A DNA stretch of 16,057 nt, taken from NCBI GenBank assembly GCA_002306975.1, contig DBTI01000170.1:1-16057 (forward strand), in the 5' to 3' direction. The stretch comes from Ruminococcaceae bacterium UBA1320. Lineage in GTDB: Bacteria; Bacillota; Clostridia; Oscillospirales; Ethanoligenentaceae. Positions 14,173-16,057 of this stretch are shown here, one piece after another. The translations under genes and the position numbers were made by a program. Within the stretch, counting starts at the first letter, position 1. The number at the start of each line of letters is the position of its first letter. The notes under the pieces are model-generated. The model worked only from the letters and a program-made list of their open reading frames with translations, made no database searches and was not told the origin of the DNA.

Positions 14173-14197
14173 TCACCCCCGCCTTAGGCGGGGGTGA
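14173..14197. repeat. GC hairpin, same type as at 10597-10621
   Basis: Perfect 11-bp stem TCACCCCCGCC/GGCGGGGGTGA around TTA. It lacks a T-run on either side, so it does not look like a normal terminator. It directly abuts the 101-base palindrome and lies about 88 bases before tspO. Confidence 0.5.
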
Positions 14198-14284
14198 TGA
14201 CAACACTATTCTGCTTTAACTCTGTAACTGCCATAGCTTTATCCAAATCAGACAAGGTTGAATTTGAAACAGGGGGAGTTGACC

Positions 14285-14773
14285 ATGCCCGTCAGCGGAA
14301 AAAAAGCAAATTTAGTAAAGTTTGTGGTTTCGCTTGCCTTAACAATCGGTACAGGCCTCTTAGCCGGACTTTTTTCAATGAACGCGACGACAATATTCAA
14401 TTCACTTCAATTGCCGGCTTTTGCACCGCCCGACTGGATATTCACACCCGTGTGGACTGTCCTTTATCTTCTTATGGGCATCGCTTTTTTCCTTATTCTT
14501 AAAAAAGGGGCGGATACCCCCGGGGTAAAGGCCTCGGTTTCTTATTTTATCATTCAACTGGTTTTTAACGTGCTTTGGAGCGTGCTGTTCTTTACATTAA
14601 ACCTGCATGGCGCGGCGTTGGTCGACATAGTGATCCTTCTTATCTACATTTTGATCGTTACCGCAATGTTCTTTAAAATAGACAAAAAGGCGGGCATACT
14701 GATGATACCCTACCTTTTATGGGTGTTATACGCCACGGTTCTAAATTTTGCAATTGTGCTGTTAAACGGTTAA
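14285..14773 (+). CDS. tspO: TspO/MBR family tryptophan-rich sensory protein
   Basis: A 162-residue integral membrane protein of the TspO/peripheral benzodiazepine receptor family, which binds porphyrins and cholesterol-like ligands. Five hydrophobic helices are visible (about 11-31, 55-73, 85-108, 110-130, 136-160). Family motifs are PAFAPPDWIFTPVWTVLYLLMG (44-65), NVLWSVLFF (95-103) and the C-terminal PYLLWVLYATVLN (142-154). Bacterial TspO has been linked to stress and tetrapyrrole sensing, but the role here is not shown. It starts at ATG 14285 with GGGGGAG six bases upstream; a further-upstream ATG would start in the leader. It is one of only two plus-strand genes. It is convergent with folT and shares a terminator region. 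Confidence 0.94.
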   Translation: MPVSGKKANLVKFVVSLALTIGTGLLAGLFSMNATTIFNSLQLPAFAPPDWIFTPVWTVLYLLMGIAFFLILKKGADTPGVKASVSYFIIQLVFNVLWSVLFFTLNLHGAALVDIVILLIYILIVTAMFFKIDKKAGILMIPYLLWVLYATVLNFAIVLLNG

Positions 14774-14780
14774 GATACGC

Positions 14781-14822
14781 GCAAACCCCCATGCCGGATG
14801 GCATGGGGGTTTGCATTTTGTT
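14781..14822 (+). terminator. strong terminator between tspO and folT
   Basis: A 15-bp perfect stem (14781-14795 with 14800-14814) has a GGAT loop and is followed on the plus strand by ATTTTGTTCT. It stands seven bases after the tspO stop. It can also block readthrough from folT, though the minus side has no U-tract. Confidence 0.9.
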
Positions 14823-14834
14823 CTAGAAATTATT

Positions 14835-15341
14835 TCAGAGTATTGAGAACGCTTTTATCTTTTTCGTCATCTTCCACATTCCGAAAATCACTACCGCTTC
14901 AATTGGCGTCCTGATCAGGCATGATACAATTCTCGTCATAAAAAGAAAATACAGGGTTTTGCCGGGGGTTGCGAGATAAAGCCAGATTGTCGTCAGCCCC
15001 GCGCTGATGATCAGTTCACAGATTGCGGCGGCGACAAGGCAGCGCCACAGCGCCGGAACTTTTTTATGTAAGAGCAGCCCATAAACCGCGCCGGATAAAA
15101 ACGCGTCAAACGTTATTCCGGGTATAAACGCCCCCTGCGGATACAGCACATACTGGATTACGTCTGCAATCGCGGCGCCAACTCCGCCGAAAACAGGGCC
15201 AAGCGCAATTCCGGTGAAGGATACGGGGATAAAGGATAAGCCAATCTTCACAAACGGCGTCTTGATTGTCAAAAAGTACGCGGCTACTACGTCCAGGGCT
15301 ATGAGCAGCCCCATAAGCACGATTTTTTGTGTTTTTTTCAA
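14835..15341 (-). CDS. folT: folate ECF transporter S component FolT
   Basis: Substrate-binding membrane protein of an energy-coupling factor transporter, which works with shared EcfA/A'/T units encoded elsewhere. The protein has 168 residues and about six hydrophobic segments. It opens MKKTQKIVLMGLLIAL and has PFVKIGLSFIPV (29-40), FGGVGAAIADVIQY (51-64) and FLSGAVYGLLLHKK (81-94), typical of the folate subgroup. The start is TTG at 15341; an in-frame ATG at 15374 lies in the loop of the expression-platform hairpin and is rejected. The Shine-Dalgarno GAGAGG is eleven bases upstream of the TTG. Folate specificity is firmly supported by the THF riboswitch directly upstream. It probably supplies folate for reactions such as PurN. 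Confidence 0.93.
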   Translation of the reverse strand: MKKTQKIVLMGLLIALDVVAAYFLTIKTPFVKIGLSFIPVSFTGIALGPVFGGVGAAIADVIQYVLYPQGAFIPGITFDAFLSGAVYGLLLHKKVPALWRCLVAAAICELIISAGLTTIWLYLATPGKTLYFLFMTRIVSCLIRTPIEAVVIFGMWKMTKKIKAFSIL

Positions 15342-15393
15342 TAAAAAAACAACCTCTCTATTCAATTGTGGCATATCACCACAATAAGAGAAG
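15342..15393 (-). terminator. THF-riboswitch expression platform: terminator merged with RBS
   Basis: A hairpin pairs CTTCTCT (15387-15393) with AGAGAGG (15353-15359, one G-U). It continues inward through a 7-bp stem ATTGTGG/CCACAAT with a TGATATG loop. On the minus strand it is followed directly by TTGTTTTTTTA and then the TTG start codon. The 3' arm is the folT Shine-Dalgarno sequence. So the same fold can stop transcription and hide the ribosome site. Confidence 0.75.
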
Positions 15394-15421
15394 CCGTATA
15401 TCTACGTATATCCTCATATGT

Positions 15422-15520
15422 GGCAACGGAATGCGAAAACTGCACCGCAAATCAAGGATTTTTCGTCCGGCGACAACTTCCCGTTCGCCCGGCACTTAAC
15501 GCGCAGTAATCTACTTTGCC
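15422..15520 (-). ncRNA. tetrahydrofolate (THF) riboswitch
   Basis: The 99-base element matches the THF riboswitch class in sequence and layout. The closing helix is GGCAA/TTGCC. It is followed by AGTAGATTACTG, then the conserved GCGTTAAGTG, a GCCGGGCGA.../TCGCCGG hairpin, CTTGATTTGCGGTGCAGT and the final GCATTCCG. It lies just downstream of a perfect promoter and upstream of folT. Folate binding is expected to lower folT expression through the downstream terminator/RBS hairpin. Identification is by eye from the known consensus. Confidence 0.93.
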
Positions 15521-15527
15521 CGAAAAT

Positions 15528-15556
15528 ATTATATGATCAGTTTTTGCATTTGTCAA
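15528..15556 (-). promoter_or_regulatory. perfect sigma-A promoter for the THF riboswitch-folT transcript
   Basis: TTGACA-N17-TATAAT on the minus strand (15551-15556 and 15528-15533) matches consensus in every base. Transcription would begin near 15521, right at the start of the riboswitch closing helix. Confidence 0.93.
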
Positions 15557-15606
15557 ATAGAAATAACTGGTTTTTTAAAAAAATTGTGCCAAAATACCGT
15601 TAATTT

Positions 15607-15614
15607 CATATAAT
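15607..15614 (+). promoter_or_regulatory. possible promoter for LysM gene
   Basis: CATATAAT on the plus strand resembles both a sigma-A -10 (TATAAT) and, with one mismatch, the sigma-E -10 CATACANT. It lies about 95 bases before the TTG start. A TTGTGC 19 bases upstream of TATAAT is a poor -35. A sporulation promoter is plausible given the product but is not proven. Confidence 0.35.
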
Positions 15615-15707
15615 GCTAAAGAAACCGGCGCACCTCACTTACAGCTTTTATTTTCAATTACACTAATCAATATTGACCGAGACTTTTTATAAAGGAAAGT
15701 GATTGTT

Positions 15708-16057
15708 TTGACCGTTTATGTTGTGAAACCGAAAGACAGCATTTATTCCATTGCAAAGGCTAACGGCATTACACCGGAAAGCATTATTTCCGCAAACCGG
15801 CTTGTCAACCCGTCGCAGCTTGTGATCGGGCAAGCACTTGTTCTGCCCACAAGCAGCCGGGCCTATACTGTAAAAAGCGGCGACACAATTTATTCGATCG
15901 CGCGGGCAAACGGCGTCAGCCAAAACGCGATTTTCAGCGCAAACCCCCACATAGGGTCAAACGGCGTCATTTATGCCGGTCAGGTTCTCACCATTCCTTC
16001 CGGGGAACAAAAGCTCGGAACCATAGAAGTCAACGGTTACATATTTCCCGGTGCCAC
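15708..16057 (+). CDS. LysM-repeat protein, likely YaaH-like spore hydrolase (5' part)
   Basis: Only the first ~116 residues are in the window; no stop is reached. The start is TTG at 15708, with AAAGGAAAG about eight bases upstream. Two LysM peptidoglycan-binding repeats follow (about residues 2-46 and 52-97), each with GD/KD-S/T-IYSIA and a closing LVLP/LTIP. Then EQKLGTIEVNGYIFPG (about residues 101-116), where the YaaH/YdhD family continues into a glycosyl hydrolase 18 domain. In that family the enzyme is a spore cortex or coat N-acetylglucosaminidase. No signal peptide precedes the first repeat, as in YaaH, which is recruited from the mother-cell side. The catalytic domain would lie beyond the right edge, so the enzyme call is an inference; the LysM part is certain. 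Confidence 0.85.
   Translation, partial: MTVYVVKPKDSIYSIAKANGITPESIISANRLVNPSQLVIGQALVLPTSSRAYTVKSGDTIYSIARANGVSQNAIFSANPHIGSNGVIYAGQVLTIPSGEQKLGTIEVNGYIFPGA

Larger units (their letters stand above)
13574..14284. other. gene-free stretch between endoA and tspO
   Basis: This 711-base stretch holds no supportable gene on either strand. It does hold a possible endoA promoter (13674-13701), hairpin repeat B (13890-13984), a 101-base imperfect palindrome (14066-14166) and a GC hairpin (14173-14197). No good promoter for tspO was recognised. Its AT-rich and repeat content marks it as a likely site of past insertion or rearrangement. Confidence 0.6.

Noticed and set aside
14194..14502. Plus-strand frame overlapping the start of tspO
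   Set aside because: It overlaps the clearly homologous TspO reading frame and has no ribosome site.
15375..15421. T-box or second aptamer between the THF riboswitch and folT
   Set aside because: No T-box core; the segment is the linker into the expression-platform hairpin.
15687..15950. Minus-strand frame opposite the LysM gene
   Set aside because: The plus strand encodes two clear LysM repeats; the antisense frame has no motif.
1..16057. CRISPR array, tRNA, rRNA, transposase or phage genes
   Set aside because: No regularly spaced direct repeats, no tRNA/rRNA signatures and no mobile-element proteins were seen on either strand.

Overview
The window looks like chromosome from an endospore-forming, probably motile member of the Clostridia (an Oscillospiraceae-like Firmicute, by inference). 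The evidence is strong AGGAGG-type ribosome binding sites, two perfect sigma-A promoters (TTGACA-N17-TATAAT), frequent TTG/GTG starts, CotF-type spore coat proteins, a LysM protein resembling the YaaH spore hydrolase, a chemotaxis CheC-CheD pair and a tetrahydrofolate riboswitch. No phage, transposase, CRISPR, tRNA or rRNA was seen.

Layout, mostly on the minus strand. A TIM44-like, zinc-ribbon membrane protein (67-915) is followed by a divergent PRPP synthetase (1241-2371). A hairpin-rich spacer (2372-2645) separates this from the de novo purine cluster, transcribed purE-purC-purF-purM-purN (7169 down to 2646). The cluster is tightly packed (purE/purC and purM/purN overlap), but a 203-nt gap with a promoter-like site precedes purF. 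Ahead of purE lies a structured leader ending in a strong intrinsic terminator, which looks like an attenuator. Upstream are an NfeD/SPFH membrane pair (9128-7566), cheC-cheD (10335-9248), a membrane-anchored polysaccharide deacetylase with a TPR lipoprotein (12293-10642), two small CotF-family coat proteins (12976-12492) and an EndoA/MazF-type RNase without a visible antitoxin (13573-13196). After a gene-free stretch full of inverted repeats come tspO (plus strand), folT (minus strand, under a THF riboswitch) and the start of a LysM protein that runs off the right edge (plus strand).

Functionally, PRPP synthetase supplies the PurF substrate. PurF, PurN, PurM, PurE and PurC carry out five of the steps from PRPP to SAICAR; PurD, the FGAM synthetase subunits, PurH, PurK and PurB are not in the window. 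Folate uptake by FolT feeds the formyl-THF that PurN consumes, so three loci here concern one-carbon and purine supply. The other genes are envelope, signalling and sporulation functions.

Most of the coding content is ordinary. The parts most worth a second look are non-coding: the purE leader, the THF riboswitch whose expression platform merges a terminator with the ribosome binding site, the triple hairpin between purN and prs, and two families of hairpin repeats in intergenic DNA.
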